Assembly (NCBI GenBank): GCA_009702455.1
Contig: WLIA01000004.1
Span: 1 to 63,759 of the forward strand
Origin: Actinomycetota bacterium
GTDB taxonomy: Bacteria > Actinomycetota > Actinomycetes > Actinomycetales > Microbacteriaceae
Reading direction: 5' to 3'
Length of the DNA stretch: 63,759 nt
Each line of letters opens with the position of its first letter. The first letter of the stretch is position 1. The notes beneath the pieces are model-generated. The model saw nothing but the letters and a program-made list of their open reading frames with translations. It made no database searches and was not told the DNA's origin. Made by a program: the position numbers and the translations under genes. This document shows, in pieces, positions 19,379-30,314 of this stretch.

Positions 19379-21016
19379 ATGGCAGATCTGAAAATCAGCC
19401 CGAACGAGATTCGCGACGCGCTCAAGGACTTCGTAAAGTCTTATGAGCCAGCCAAGGCTTCGCGCACCGAAGTAGGTCACGTGATTGACGCCGGTGACGG
19501 CATCGCCCACGTTGAAGGCCTGCCCAGTGCGATGGCCAACGAGTTGCTCAAGTTTGCCGATGGCACGCTTGGTCTAGCTCTGAACTTGGATGAGCGCGAA
19601 ATCGGAACCGTTGTGCTCGGTAACTTCGAGGGCATCGTCGAGGGAATGGAAGTTCACCGCACAGGTGAGGTTCTTTCGGTTCCCGTTGGCGACAAGTTCC
19701 TCGGTCGTGTTGTCGACCCGCTTGGCAACCCAATCGACGGACTCGGTGACATCAAGGCAGAGGGTCGCCGCGCGCTAGAGCTTCAGGCTCCTGGCGTTAT
19801 GGCCCGCAAGTCTGTTCACGAGCCACTGCAGACCGGCATCAAGGCCATCGACGCCATGATTCCAGTTGGCCGTGGCCAGCGTCAGCTCATCATTGGTGAC
19901 CGCCAGACCGGCAAGACCGCGATTGCGATCGACACCATCATCAACCAGAAAGCAAACTGGGAGTCAGGCGATGCAAAGAAGCAGGTTCGCTGCATCTATG
20001 TTGCCGTTGGTCAGAAGGGTTCGACCATCGCTTCGGTTAAGGCTTCGCTAGAGGCTGCCGGCGCAATGGAGTACACCACAATCGTTGCTTCACCAGCATC
20101 AGACCCAGCGGGCTTCAAGTACCTTGCTCCTTACACCGGTTCGGCAATTGGTCAGCACTGGATGTATGGCGGCAAGCACGTTCTCATCATTTTCGATGAC
20201 CTGTCAAAGCAGGCAGAGGCCTACCGTGCAGTTTCGCTTCTTCTTCGGCGTCCACCAGGCCGCGAGGCTTACCCAGGTGACGTTTTCTACTTGCACTCAC
20301 GCCTGCTTGAGCGTTGTGCAAAGTTGAACGACGAGCTTGGTGCGGGTTCGATGACTGGTCTCCCAATCATCGAGACCAAGGCAAACGATGTTTCTGCATA
20401 CATTCCGACCAACGTGATCTCGATCACCGACGGCCAGATCTTCTTGCAGTCAGACCTCTTCAACTCGAACCAGCGCCCAGCTATCGACGTGGGTATCTCG
20501 GTTTCTCGTGTTGGTGGAGCGGCTCAGGTAAAGGGCATCAAGAAGGTTTCAGGAACCCTGAAGCTTGAACTTGCTCAGTACCGTTCGCTCGAGGCATTTG
20601 CGATGTTTGCATCTGATCTAGATGCCGCGTCGCGTCAGCAGCTTGCTCGCGGAGCTCGCCTAACCGAGCTCTTGAAGCAGCCACAGTATTCGCCTTACCC
20701 GGTCGAAGAGCAGACTGTTTCAATCTGGGCCGGCACCACCGGTTTGCTAGACGAGGTTCCGGTTGAAGACGTCTTGCGTTTCGAGGGTGAACTACTTGAG
20801 CACCTTCGCCGCAACTCGAAGGCGCTAACCACCATCCGTGAGACCAACAACCTCGACGACGACACCATCGCTGAGCTAACCAAGCAGGTCGCAAAGTTCA
20901 AGAAGAGCTTCGCAACCCGCTCGGGTGCATCACTTGCTTCATCAGCTAGCGCTGAAGCGCTAGACGAAGAAGAAGTTCAGCAAGAAAAGATCGTCAAGCA
21001 GAAGCGCAAGAAGTAA
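19379..21016 (+). CDS. atpA: ATP synthase F1 subunit alpha
   Basis: A 545-residue regulatory nucleotide-binding subunit of the F1 hexamer. The Walker A motif is [11 protein letters not shown] near residue 172, the alpha-specific segment [16 protein letters not shown] lies near residue 300, and the catalytic arginine region is in [12 protein letters not shown] and beyond ([10 protein letters not shown]). The C-terminus carries an acidic then lysine-rich tail ([19 protein letters not shown]) typical of actinobacterial alpha subunits. The start is preceded by GAGGAACGAG as ribosome-binding region. Confidence 0.97.
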   Translation: MADLKISPNEIRDALKDFVKSYEPAKASRTEVGHVIDAGDGIAHVEGLPSAMANELLKFADGTLGLALNLDEREIGTVVLGNFEGIVEGMEVHRTGEVLSVPVGDKFLGRVVDPLGNPIDGLGDIKAEGRRALELQAPGVMARKSVHEPLQTGIKAIDAMIPVGRGQRQLIIGDRQTGKTAIAIDTIINQKANWESGDAKKQVRCIYVAVGQKGSTIASVKASLEAAGAMEYTTIVASPASDPAGFKYLAPYTGSAIGQHWMYGGKHVLIIFDDLSKQAEAYRAVSLLLRRPPGREAYPGDVFYLHSRLLERCAKLNDELGAGSMTGLPIIETKANDVSAYIPTNVISITDGQIFLQSDLFNSNQRPAIDVGISVSRVGGAAQVKGIKKVSGTLKLELAQYRSLEAFAMFASDLDAASRQQLARGARLTELLKQPQYSPYPVEEQTVSIWAGTTGLLDEVPVEDVLRFEGELLEHLRRNSKALTTIRETNNLDDDTIAELTKQVAKFKKSFATRSGASLASSASAEALDEEEVQQEKIVKQKRKK

Positions 21017-21054
21017 TTCGAGCGAATCACTAACGACAGAAGAGAGGAATAGGC

Positions 21055-23500
<2,446 letters not shown>

Positions 23501-23501
<1 letters not shown>

Positions 23502-23767
23502 TGTCTGACAAGACCCTTCACGTAGAACTAGTTGCCGCCGATCAGGCGGTCTGGGCCGGTGCCGCCAAAATGGTAATCGCCAAGACTGTTGAGGGTGAAA
23601 TTGGTTTGCTGCCAGGTCACGAGCCGATGCTCGCGATTTTGGCTGCCGGTGAGGTTCGCATCACGCTGCCAACCGGCGAAAAGCTAGTTGCTTCAGCTGA
23701 AGACGGCTTTTTGTCGATTGAGCACGATGTGTTGACAATCTTCGCAAGGCACGCGGCACTCGTTTAG
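23501..23767 (+). CDS. atpC: ATP synthase F1 subunit epsilon
   Basis: An 88-residue epsilon subunit consisting only of the N-terminal beta-sandwich domain (LHVELVAADQAVWAGAAKMV, then GEIGLLPGHEPMLAIL). The C-terminal two-helix domain that inhibits the enzyme in E. coli (about 130 residues in total) is missing, as in several actinobacteria. It overlaps atpD by one base, and a strong terminator follows 25 bp downstream, closing the operon. Confidence 0.95.
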
Positions 23768-23791
23768 AGGTTCGATTTTAAAAACTAAAAG

Positions 23792-23827
23792 AGAACACCC
23801 CACCTAGTTGGTGGGGTGTTCTTTTTT
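23792..23827 (+). terminator. Bidirectional intrinsic terminator after atpC
   Basis: GAACACCCCACC pairs perfectly with GGTGGGGTGTTC around a five-base loop, followed by TTTTTT on the plus strand. An A-rich stretch on the left gives a T run on the minus strand, so it can also end the convergent cobO unit. The left arm contains the last codons and stop of the small minus-strand gene. Confidence 0.9.
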
Positions 23828-24007
23828 GCCGTCTAGGTCTTTGTCTGTTGGCGATGGCTTAGCAACCACTGCGCGTCGCTGTTCTTCAACGATTATCTGT
23901 GCAGAGTGTGCGCTCGGGTTGTAAAGCTCATTGAATATGCCGAGAGCACCACCGGCGCCGCCCGAGCGCTTGCGCATGCTCCTTCGCAGGTATTCGAGAA
24001 AGCCCAC
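23804..24007 (-). CDS. Small hypothetical protein downstream of cobO
   Basis: A 67-residue open frame starting with GTG 8 bp after the cobO stop on the same strand. The product begins MGFLEYLRRSMRKRSG, continues through a glycine-rich turn to IFNELYNPSAHSAQIIVEEQRR, and ends in a charged tail. The FNELYNPSAHS...EEQRR pattern resembles short uncharacterised actinobacterial proteins, so I think it is a real gene, but I cannot name a family with certainty. It has no membrane segment. Its stop codon lies inside the shared terminator stem. It would be co-transcribed with cobO. Confidence 0.55.
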   Translation of the reverse strand: MGFLEYLRRSMRKRSGGAGGALGIFNELYNPSAHSAQIIVEEQRRAVVAKPSPTDKDLDGKKEHPTN

Positions 24008-24015
24008 CGAGTTGC

Positions 24016-24660
24016 CTACTCTGTACGAGTTGGGTGCTCTGGTCGCTCGCGACGGTTAGCCGCCGGAACCCACTTCACGTCGCCGCCGTGCTTGATGTTT
24101 GCGTAACGCGCCAAAACGAACAACAGGTCGCTGAGGCGGTTTAGGTATTTTGCAGCAACCGGGCTAACTCCGCCGTCGTTGTGCCCCTTCTTTGCAGGTT
24201 CGGTGCCATAGGTTTCGATTGCGTGCCAGGTAGCGCGTTCTGCGCGTCGAACGACAGTGCGCGCTAGGTGCAAGCCGGCAGCCAGCCCAGAACCGCCAGG
24301 AAGTATGAATGAGTCGAGCTTTTCTAGTTGCGAGTTGTACTTGTCGATGGCGGTTTCAAGTGCATCAACCCAAACGGCGTCAACGCGCAGTGGCTCATAC
24401 TCGTAGTGTTCGTTTAGCGGGTTAGATAGGTCTGCGCCCAGGTCAAAGAGGTCGTTCTGAATCTGCGAGAGCAACTGAAGTGTGTCGTGGTCGAACTCGT
24501 TACGAGCGAGTGAGACTGCCACTCCAATTGCCGAGTTTGCTTCGTCAACATCGGCGTAGGCTTCGATTCGCGGATCTGTCTTTCGGGTGCGCGAAAAGTC
24601 GCTCAATCCCGTCATTCCCTCGTCGCCGGTTCGGGTGTAAATCTTCGTTAGTTTGACCAT
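24016..24660 (-). CDS. Cob(I)alamin adenosyltransferase, PduO type
   Basis: A 214-residue enzyme that transfers the adenosyl group of ATP to cobalamin, giving coenzyme B12. PduO-type signatures are the N-terminal KIYTRTGDEGMTGLSDFSRTRKTDPRIEAYADVDEAN region, which binds ATP, and the C-terminal LARTVVRRAERATWH with its paired arginines, then NRLSDLLFVLARYAN. It is not the CobA/CobO P-loop type. It is divergent from yaaA with a 58-bp gap; both genes have a -10-like hexamer 6 nt before ATG. No B12-dependent enzyme is in the window, so its client is unknown. Confidence 0.93.
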   Translation of the reverse strand: MVKLTKIYTRTGDEGMTGLSDFSRTRKTDPRIEAYADVDEANSAIGVAVSLARNEFDHDTLQLLSQIQNDLFDLGADLSNPLNEHYEYEPLRVDAVWVDALETAIDKYNSQLEKLDSFILPGGSGLAAGLHLARTVVRRAERATWHAIETYGTEPAKKGHNDGGVSPVAAKYLNRLSDLLFVLARYANIKHGGDVKWVPAANRRERPEHPTRTE

Positions 24661-24666
24661 GGCTCA

Positions 24667-24672
24667 AGTGTA
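24667..24672 (-). promoter_or_regulatory. Candidate -10 element of the cobalamin adenosyltransferase gene
   Basis: TACACT on the minus strand is followed by 6 nt and ATG. There is no Shine-Dalgarno sequence, so the message would be leaderless. Confidence 0.45.
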
Positions 24673-24706
24673 AGCCGACCAAGACCTGCTCTTTTGCCCA
24701 GCAACT

Positions 24707-24712
24707 TAGACT
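24707..24712 (+). promoter_or_regulatory. Candidate -10 element of yaaA
   Basis: TAGACT is followed by 6 nt and ATG, a mirror image of the element on the other side of this 58-bp divergent gap. No clear -35. Confidence 0.45.
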
Positions 24713-24718
24713 TAGCCA

Positions 24719-25441
24719 ATGCTCTTTCTCTTGCCGCCTTCTGAGACCAAAGCGTCTTCGGCCTATTCCGGAGCAACCGAGTCAAGTCTCAGCGTTCGCG
24801 ATGTCGCGCTGTCTTTTGGCACTCTCGAACCAGCGCGCATGCAAGCTGCCGAACTTTTAAACCAACTGAGTGTGCTAGATGCTCCGACCATGATGGCGAT
24901 TGATCGATACACGGGCACGCTCTACTCGGCAATTCACGGCCGCGGGCTAAAGGGCACGCCTACCGAATTTGCTCACCTGAACGACGCTGCCATAAAGCGA
25001 GCCAAGGATGTGGTCTTGATTCAGTCGGCCCTTTTCGGCCTGATTCCGGCAACCGGCCTGATTCCGAGCTACAAAGGTTCGGCGAGCACAAAGCTGAAGG
25101 CCATCTGGGCAGAGCCGCATCAGGTGGTCTTTCGCCGGCTCGAGGGTCTGATCATCGACATGCGCTCTAAGCAATACGTTGCCCTCGCTCCGATTCCGAG
25201 CGAAATTGAGACCTACTGGCTTGATGTGGTGCTCGAAGCCGCAGACGGTTCTCGCACTGCCATGAACCACTTCAACAAGAAGTCAAAGGGCGAGCTAATT
25301 CACGCGGTGCTCAACGCCAATCAGTTGCCAAAGACTATTGCTGACCTAAGGAGCATCGCAAAGAAGGCTGGGTTCGCTCTCGAGCAGGCTGGTCGCGAGC
25401 TCACGCTCGTTGTAAGTTATTCGCCACCAAAAGCCAACTAG
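24719..25441 (+). CDS. yaaA: YaaA family peroxide-stress protein (DUF328)
   Basis: A 240-residue protein of the YaaA/DUF328 family. In E. coli, YaaA limits intracellular free iron and protects DNA and proteins during hydrogen peroxide stress. The N-terminus LFLLPPSETK and the segment AIDRYTGTLYSAI are characteristic, as are PSYKGSASTKLKAIWAE and the Lys/Phe/Asn-rich FNKKSKGELIHAVL region near the end. The family role is known from E. coli; the function here is inferred. It converges on tag with a 4-bp overlap, next to DNA repair genes. Confidence 0.9.
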   Translation: MLFLLPPSETKASSAYSGATESSLSVRDVALSFGTLEPARMQAAELLNQLSVLDAPTMMAIDRYTGTLYSAIHGRGLKGTPTEFAHLNDAAIKRAKDVVLIQSALFGLIPATGLIPSYKGSASTKLKAIWAEPHQVVFRRLEGLIIDMRSKQYVALAPIPSEIETYWLDVVLEAADGSRTAMNHFNKKSKGELIHAVLNANQLPKTIADLRSIAKKAGFALEQAGRELTLVVSYSPPKAN

Positions 25442-26025
25442 AGCTGATTGCGCCTAAAGCAGCCGGGCGCGTGATCGTTTAGCATTCCGGTTGCCTGCAT
25501 GAGTGCGTGCATTGTTGTTGCTCCGACAAACCCAAATCCGAGTTTTCGCAGGTGTTTGCTTAGCGCTTCAGATTCGGCGGTGGTTGCAAGCCAACCAAAG
25601 TCGGAGGCTGCTCTTTTGCGCTTGCTGACCGGGGGAGCGAACGACCAGACGATTTCGCTGATGCTCTGACCGCCTTTCTGCAATTCAAGCACCAGGTTTG
25701 CGTTTCGAATCGTGGCCTCAATTTTCGCTCGGTTTCGAATTATGCCTTCGTCTTGCATGAGTCTCTCAATGTCTGACTCGCTCATGCGAGACACCTTGCG
25801 AAGATCGAAGTTCTTGAAAGCTTTGCGAAAACCTTCGCGACGTTTCAGAATCGTGATCCAAGAAAGCCCAGCCTGAAAACCCTCTAGTGCAATTCGTTCA
25901 AACATTTCTTGATCACCTCTAACCTCGACACCCCACTCGCTGTCGTGGTATTCGATATAGAGCTGGTCGGTGTTGAGCCAGGAGCAGCGAGTGATGCCAT
26001 CATCGAATTTTCGGGTGTGAGTCAT
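25438..26025 (-). CDS. tag: DNA-3-methyladenine glycosylase I
   Basis: A 195-residue base-excision enzyme that removes 3-methyladenine from alkylated DNA. It shows the family run RCSWLNTDQLYIEYHDSEWG followed by LEGFQAGLSWITILKRREGFRKAF. The zinc-site residues C14 and H27, and the C-terminal H/C pair around ...TMHALMQATGMLNDHAPGC, appear present. It overlaps ogt by four bases (ATGA), so the two alkylation-repair genes are translationally coupled. Confidence 0.95.
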   Translation of the reverse strand: MTHTRKFDDGITRCSWLNTDQLYIEYHDSEWGVEVRGDQEMFERIALEGFQAGLSWITILKRREGFRKAFKNFDLRKVSRMSESDIERLMQDEGIIRNRAKIEATIRNANLVLELQKGGQSISEIVWSFAPPVSKRKRAASDFGWLATTAESEALSKHLRKLGFGFVGATTMHALMQATGMLNDHAPGCFRRNQL

Positions 26026-26498
26026 TGTTTGTAATCAATCGACTCAAGCTCAAGCAGTAGGCGTTTGGTTGGCAAACCTTTGCCACCCGAATAACCGGTT
26101 ATCTTGCCCGAAGCGCCAAGCACCCGATGGCAACCGACAATAAGCGGCACCGGATTAGCCCCGACCGCGCCGCCCACAGCGCGAGAGGCGAGCGGCTTGC
26201 CTAGCTTTTCGGCAATCTGGGCGTAGCTCGTGGTTTTGCCGAAGCCAACTTTTGCAATCTGCTTCCAGACGGCCTTTTGAAAATTTGTGCCTTCGAGTTG
26301 CACCGGTAGATCGAATTCGGTTAGTTTGCCGGCGAAGTATGCGCTCATCTGTCGCTTTGCTTCGCCAAGTATCTTGCTCGACCCGAGGGTCGGCCTGCTC
26401 TCACCAATTGTGAGGCTTGTGATATTGTCGTTCATGGCTTCAATTGTGATTGCGCCGATTGGGCTATCAAAACTAATGCGGGCATCCGGTTGTGTCAT
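26022..26498 (-). CDS. ogt: Methylated-DNA--protein-cysteine methyltransferase
   Basis: A 158-residue suicide repair protein that takes the alkyl group from O6-methylguanine onto its own cysteine. The N-terminal domain leads into FQKAVWKQIAKVGFGKTTSYAQIA, which contains the recognition helix, then RAVGGAVGANPVPLIV and the active site. The usual PCHRV motif reads GCHRV here: acceptor C123 is kept, but the preceding proline is glycine 122. The frame is open to 26531; ATG at 26498 fits homologues (MTQPDARISFDSPIG), and TATTCT lies 7 nt upstream. It is coupled to tag by an ATGA overlap. Confidence 0.94.
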   Translation of the reverse strand: MTQPDARISFDSPIGAITIEAMNDNITSLTIGESRPTLGSSKILGEAKRQMSAYFAGKLTEFDLPVQLEGTNFQKAVWKQIAKVGFGKTTSYAQIAEKLGKPLASRAVGGAVGANPVPLIVGCHRVLGASGKITGYSGGKGLPTKRLLLELESIDYKQ

Positions 26499-26505
26499 GC
26501 ATCCC

Positions 26506-26511
26506 AGAATA
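26506..26511 (-). promoter_or_regulatory. Candidate -10 element of ogt
   Basis: TATTCT on the minus strand is followed by 7 nt and the ATG of ogt. It lies at the 3' tail of the aminotransferase terminator hairpin. Confidence 0.4.
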
Positions 26512-26515
26512 AGAC

Positions 26516-26565
26516 AAAGGCCGGGTCTCAACGATTCTGAGCGAATCTGTTGAAAACCCGGCCTC
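26516..26565 (-). terminator. Probable terminator of the aminotransferase unit
   Basis: On the minus strand AGGCCGGGT(TT)TCAAC pairs with GTTGA(G)ACCCGGCCT across a long loop, followed by TTTGTCTTATT. The stem is strong but has a small mismatch, and the T run is interrupted, so it is a moderate intrinsic terminator. Confidence 0.65.
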
Positions 26566-26588
26566 TGTAAGAGCCTGTTAGAAACTCT

Positions 26589-28094
26589 TTACATTGACTT
26601 GTACGCCTCATCGAGGCAGCTGCGAAGAATCTGCTCCATCTCGACAAACTCGTCGCGACCGATGGTCAACGGCGGTGCAAGTTGAACCACCGGATCTCCT
26701 CGGTCGTCAGAGCGACAGTAGAGACCCTCTTCGAACAGACGACCAGAGAGAATTCCACGAAGCAGTTTCTCGCTCTCTTTGTCGTTGAAGGTTTCGCGAG
26801 TCTCTTTGTTCTTTACAAGCTCGATGGCCCAGAAGTAACCTGCGCCACGAATGTCGCCAACAATCGGCAGGTCTCGCAACTTGTCGAGCGTTGCCTTGAA
26901 CTCGGCTTCGTTGCGAGCAACGTTGCCAACGAGATCTTCTTCATCAAAGATGTCGAGGTTCTCAAGTGCAACGGCACACGAAACCGGGTGGCCGCCGTAG
27001 GTGTATCCGTGCGGGAAGATGTTGGTGCCGGTCTTGAATGGCTCAAACAACTTCTCTGCAATCAGCAATGCACCAATCGGAGCGTAGGCCGAGGTCATTC
27101 CCTTGGCCAACACCATCATGTCTGGTTCGAAACCGTACTTCTCCGAAGCAAACATTGTTCCAATTCGCCCGAATCCGTCGATAGTTTCATCGGCAACAAT
27201 CAGAACGTCGTACTTGTCGCAGATCTCACGAACGCGGTCGAAGTAAACCTTCGGCGCGGTGAAACAGCCACCCGAGTTCTGAACCGGCTCGAAGATAAAC
27301 GCCGCAACGGTGTCTGGGTCTTCGAAAAGAATCATCTCTTCGACGCGGTTTGCGGCCCAAAGAGCGAACTCTTCTTCGGTCGCAAAGTTGTCTTGAGCTC
27401 GGTACCAGTTAGTGTTTGGCACTCTGAAGGTGCTTGGAACCAGAGGTTCGAACATCTTCTTCATTGACGGGATGCCGGTTAGCGACAGGGCTCCGTGCGA
27501 TGTGCCGTGGTAGGCCACTGCGCGGGTGAGCACCTTGTGCTTGGTCGGCTTGCCGATCATCTTGAAATACTGCTTGGCCAACTTCCAGGCGGTCTCGTTT
27601 GCTTCGCCACCACCGGTGGTGAAGAAAACGCGGCTCAGGTTCTTCGGCGCATAAGAAAGCAAGCGCTCAGAGAGCTCGATGCCTGGCTTGTGGGCGTGTG
27701 ACCAGAGTGGAAAGTAGTCAAGCTCTTTCATCTGCTTTGCGGCAGCCTCGGCTAGACGAGTGCGTCCGTGGCCAATGTTGACCGAGAACAGACTCGAGAT
27801 GCCGTCGAAGTACTTCTTTCCGTTTTGGTCCCAGAAGTGGTGACCAGACGCCTTGGTGATGATTGGAATCTCACCCTTGGCGGTGTAGTAAGGGCTGTGG
27901 CGGGTGAAGTGAAGGAACATGTTGTCCTTCGCTGCCTGCTGCAGCATCTTAGGTGTTGCCTCAACGCCGCTCTTGCGAGCGTCTAGAAGCGGGGTGGCGC
28001 GGTCGGCTTTAGCATTGGTCGTCCCATTCGACGGCTTGAACACGGTTTTTACACCGCGAGCAAGTTTGCTCACCAGGCTCTCCTTGGTTGCCAT
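26589..28094 (-). CDS. Class III aminotransferase, probable putrescine/diamine--pyruvate aminotransferase
   Basis: A 501-residue PLP enzyme of the omega-aminotransferase group. The cofactor lysine is K331 in LAKGMTSAYAP, and D302 in VADETIDGFGR is the pyridine-binding aspartate. TTGGGEANETAWKLAKQY (near residue 160) and ISRAIAYHGT-type segments are those of the polyamine/omega-amino-acid:pyruvate subgroup. An N-terminal Lys-rich stretch of about 50 residues precedes the fold. Its neighbours (Lrp regulator, aminobutyraldehyde dehydrogenase, Pot importer, GabT, alanine dehydrogenase) point to transamination of putrescine to 4-aminobutanal. Substrate and acceptor are inferred; a taurine or beta-alanine role is possible. 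Confidence 0.85.
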   Translation of the reverse strand: MATKESLVSKLARGVKTVFKPSNGTTNAKADRATPLLDARKSGVEATPKMLQQAAKDNMFLHFTRHSPYYTAKGEIPIITKASGHHFWDQNGKKYFDGISSLFSVNIGHGRTRLAEAAAKQMKELDYFPLWSHAHKPGIELSERLLSYAPKNLSRVFFTTGGGEANETAWKLAKQYFKMIGKPTKHKVLTRAVAYHGTSHGALSLTGIPSMKKMFEPLVPSTFRVPNTNWYRAQDNFATEEEFALWAANRVEEMILFEDPDTVAAFIFEPVQNSGGCFTAPKVYFDRVREICDKYDVLIVADETIDGFGRIGTMFASEKYGFEPDMMVLAKGMTSAYAPIGALLIAEKLFEPFKTGTNIFPHGYTYGGHPVSCAVALENLDIFDEEDLVGNVARNEAEFKATLDKLRDLPIVGDIRGAGYFWAIELVKNKETRETFNDKESEKLLRGILSGRLFEEGLYCRSDDRGDPVVQLAPPLTIGRDEFVEMEQILRSCLDEAYKSM

Positions 28095-28139
28095 GAAATA
28101 TCACTCTTTACATTGTTTGTTGTTCATTGTGGAGACGCA

Positions 28140-28610
28140 TCATCGCGTTCCCCAGTTGTAGAACTGCTTGTGCAACTTCAAGTAGACAAATGTCTCGGTT
28201 GAAGTTACTCCGGGCAGCGACCGGATCTTTGAATTGAGTAGCTCTATGAATTCGTCATCGTCTTCACAGATCACCTCAACCAAAATGTCAAAACTTCCTG
28301 CTGTGTGAACTACATAATCGGTCTCGGATAATGCGGCAATTGTCTCTGCAATTGATCGCGTGTCACCCGTGCAGCGAATGCCAATCATCGCTTGACGATA
28401 GAAGCCGAGCTGCATCGGGTCGGTTACCGCAACAATCTGCAGCACGCCCGTCTCTGTAAGTTTTTGCACACGTTGACGCACGGCTGCTTCGCTGAGGCCA
28501 ACGACCTTGCCAATCTCGGCATACGAGCGACGGCCGTCAAACTGCAACTGCTCGATGATGGCTTTTGAGACATCATCCAGGGTCGTAGTTCTGGCTGCCG
28601 TGCGGTTCAT
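28140..28610 (-). CDS. Lrp/AsnC family transcriptional regulator
   Basis: A 156-residue regulator with an N-terminal helix-turn-helix (DVSKAIIEQLQFDGRRSYAEIGKVVGLSEAAVRQRVQKL, residues 13-50) and a C-terminal RAM/ligand-sensing domain (GSFDILVEVICEDDDEFIELLNSKIRSLPGV). The aminotransferase gene lies 45 bp downstream on the same strand, and the dehydrogenase gene is divergent across a 162-bp gap. It probably controls both, in the manner of Lrp regulators of amine catabolism. Its own promoter is predicted to overlap an inverted repeat, suggesting autoregulation. Confidence 0.93.
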   Translation of the reverse strand: MNRTAARTTTLDDVSKAIIEQLQFDGRRSYAEIGKVVGLSEAAVRQRVQKLTETGVLQIVAVTDPMQLGFYRQAMIGIRCTGDTRSIAETIAALSETDYVVHTAGSFDILVEVICEDDDEFIELLNSKIRSLPGVTSTETFVYLKLHKQFYNWGTR

Positions 28611-28616
28611 GGTCCG

Positions 28617-28645
28617 ATTTTGGCACTCATTTGGGCATTTCGCAA
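28617..28645 (-). promoter_or_regulatory. Predicted promoter of the lrp-type gene
   Basis: On the minus strand TTGCGA (28640-28645) and CAAAAT (28617-28622) are separated by exactly 17 bp, and CAAAAT lies 6 nt before the ATG. This is one of the few leaderless-type starts in the window with a recognisable -35. Confidence 0.5.
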
Positions 28646-28668
28646 ATGAATCAGTGGCGTTTTGCCAA
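28620..28668. promoter_or_regulatory. Candidate Lrp-type operator (nested inverted repeats)
   Basis: CATTTG (28628-28633) and CAAATG (28643-28648) form an inverted repeat with a 9-bp spacer. They are flanked by TTGGCA (28620-28625) and TGCCAA (28663-28668). The inner repeat overlaps the predicted -35 and spacer of the lrp promoter. Lrp proteins bind such A/T-rich partial palindromes, so this is a likely operator, unproven. Confidence 0.5.
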
Positions 28669-28734
28669 TTTTGGTAACGAAAAGGTCACTCTAGGGGCAG
28701 TTTTGCTTCGTTTTCGAGATTACGCTCTCGTGGT

Positions 28735-28740
28735 TATAGA
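28735..28740 (+). promoter_or_regulatory. Candidate -10 element of the aldehyde dehydrogenase gene
   Basis: TATAGA lies 32 bp before the ATG at 28773, leaving a short leader with an AAGGAG ribosome-binding site. TTTCGA at 28712-28717 with a 17-bp spacer is a weak -35. A five-base inverted repeat (CGAGA/TCTCG, 28715-28730) fills the spacer. Confidence 0.4.
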
Positions 28741-28772
28741 GTTTTTATATCAACTTCAAAGGAGAGTGAGCG

Positions 28773-30212
28773 ATGGCGCTCAAGCAGCTAAAGAACTTCG
28801 TCAATGGCGAGTATGTAGAGGCCAAGTCTGGCCAGACCAGCGAGATCTTCGACCCGGCAACCGGCAAGCCTTATGCCACGGCTCAACTGAGCAACGCTGC
28901 CGATATCGATGCCGCTTACAAAGTTGCCGACAAAGCCTTCGAGACCTGGTCGCAGACCACTCCTGGCGAACGCCAACTCGCTCTATTCAGAATCGCCGAC
29001 GCTCTTGAAGCGCGCGCCGAAGAAATGGCAGATGTCGAATCTCAGAACACCGGAAAGCCTCGACCAAGTTTGATCGAGAACGAGGTTCTCGTTTCGGTAG
29101 ATCAGATTCGTTTCTTTGCGGGTGCGGCTCGAAACCTTCAGGGCATTGCAACCGGCGAGTATGCGAAAGACCACACGTCTTCTATTCGTCGCGAACCAAT
29201 CGGTGTCATCGGTCAGGTGACTCCGTGGAACTACCCGTTGAACATGGCCACCTGGAAATTCGCCCCGGCACTTGCAGCGGGTAACACGATCGTCATCAAG
29301 CCTTCAGACACCACTCCCGCATCTACCTTGTTGCTCGCAGAGATCGCTTCTGAGTTCTTACCAGCCGGTGTTTTCAACGTTGTAACCGGAGACCGCGACA
29401 CAGGCCGTGCCCTTGTAGAACACAAAATTCCACAGATGGTTGCCATCACCGGTTCTGTGCGTGCCGGTATGGAAGTTGCCAAGTCGGCCGCTCTCGATCT
29501 AAAGCGCGTGCACCTAGAGCTCGGTGGCAAGGCGCCGGTCATCATCTTTGCTGATGCCGACCTCGACGCAGCCGTTGCGCAACTCACCATCGCCGGCTTC
29601 TTCAACGCTGGCCAAGACTGCACAGCTGCAACTCGCATGCTCGTTCACGAGTCAGTGCACGACGAGTTTGTTGCCAAGTTGGCAGCGAGCGTCAAGGTCA
29701 ACGCCACCACCGGCCAGCCTTCTCGCGACGACGTCTTGTTTGGCCCGGTAAACAACGTCAACCAGCTCGAGCGCGTTCAGGGCTTCATCGACCGCCTTCC
29801 AGACCACGCCAAGATCGAGATCGGCGGCAACGCCATCGAAGACAACGGCGGCTACTTCTTCGAAGCGACCGTCTTGTCTGGTCTAAAGCAGCAGGATGAG
29901 CACATCCAGTCTGAGATTTTCGGACCAGTAGTTACCGTGCAGAAGTTCAGCAACGATGAAGAGGCTTTGCGCTGGGCCAATGACGTTGACTACGGTTTGG
30001 CTTCTTCTGTCTGGACAAAAGACCACGGTCGCGCAATGCGATTCTCTAAGGGTCTTAACTTCGGCTGCGTCTGGATCAACACCCACATTCCGCTGGTTGC
30101 AGAGATGCCGCACGGTGGTTTCAGACACTCGGGTTACGGCAAGGACTTGTCGAACTACGGCTTCGAGGACTACACGCGCGTCAAGCACGTGATGTCATAC
30201 ATTGGCGAATAG
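28773..30212 (+). CDS. Gamma-aminobutyraldehyde dehydrogenase
   Basis: A 479-residue NAD(P)-dependent aldehyde dehydrogenase. The catalytic cysteine is C283 in [12 protein letters not shown], the general-base glutamate is E249 in LELGGKAP, and N153 is in TPWNYP. The GQDCTA form and the overall N-terminus fit the aminobutyraldehyde (PatD/PuuC-like) group, which oxidises 4-aminobutanal to GABA. It has an AAGGAG ribosome-binding site and is divergent from the Lrp regulator. Next to a diamine aminotransferase and near gabT, it would be the second step of putrescine breakdown. The substrate is inferred from similarity and context. Confidence 0.9.
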   Translation: MALKQLKNFVNGEYVEAKSGQTSEIFDPATGKPYATAQLSNAADIDAAYKVADKAFETWSQTTPGERQLALFRIADALEARAEEMADVESQNTGKPRPSLIENEVLVSVDQIRFFAGAARNLQGIATGEYAKDHTSSIRREPIGVIGQVTPWNYPLNMATWKFAPALAAGNTIVIKPSDTTPASTLLLAEIASEFLPAGVFNVVTGDRDTGRALVEHKIPQMVAITGSVRAGMEVAKSAALDLKRVHLELGGKAPVIIFADADLDAAVAQLTIAGFFNAGQDCTAATRMLVHESVHDEFVAKLAASVKVNATTGQPSRDDVLFGPVNNVNQLERVQGFIDRLPDHAKIEIGGNAIEDNGGYFFEATVLSGLKQQDEHIQSEIFGPVVTVQKFSNDEEALRWANDVDYGLASSVWTKDHGRAMRFSKGLNFGCVWINTHIPLVAEMPHGGFRHSGYGKDLSNYGFEDYTRVKHVMSYIGE

Positions 30213-30314
30213 TCGAATCTAGAGGTTTGCCAAGGTCAGCTGCTTGTTGACCGAGTTGTTCACAGATTCGAGTAGGGCTCACTAGACGCCGTTCGCATTT
30301 GCGATTCTTGAGCG

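Noticed and set aside
26682-27467. A 261-codon plus-strand open frame inside the aminotransferase gene
   Set aside because: It lies antisense to a gene with an intact PLP site and conserved segments; no family features are visible in the antisense product.
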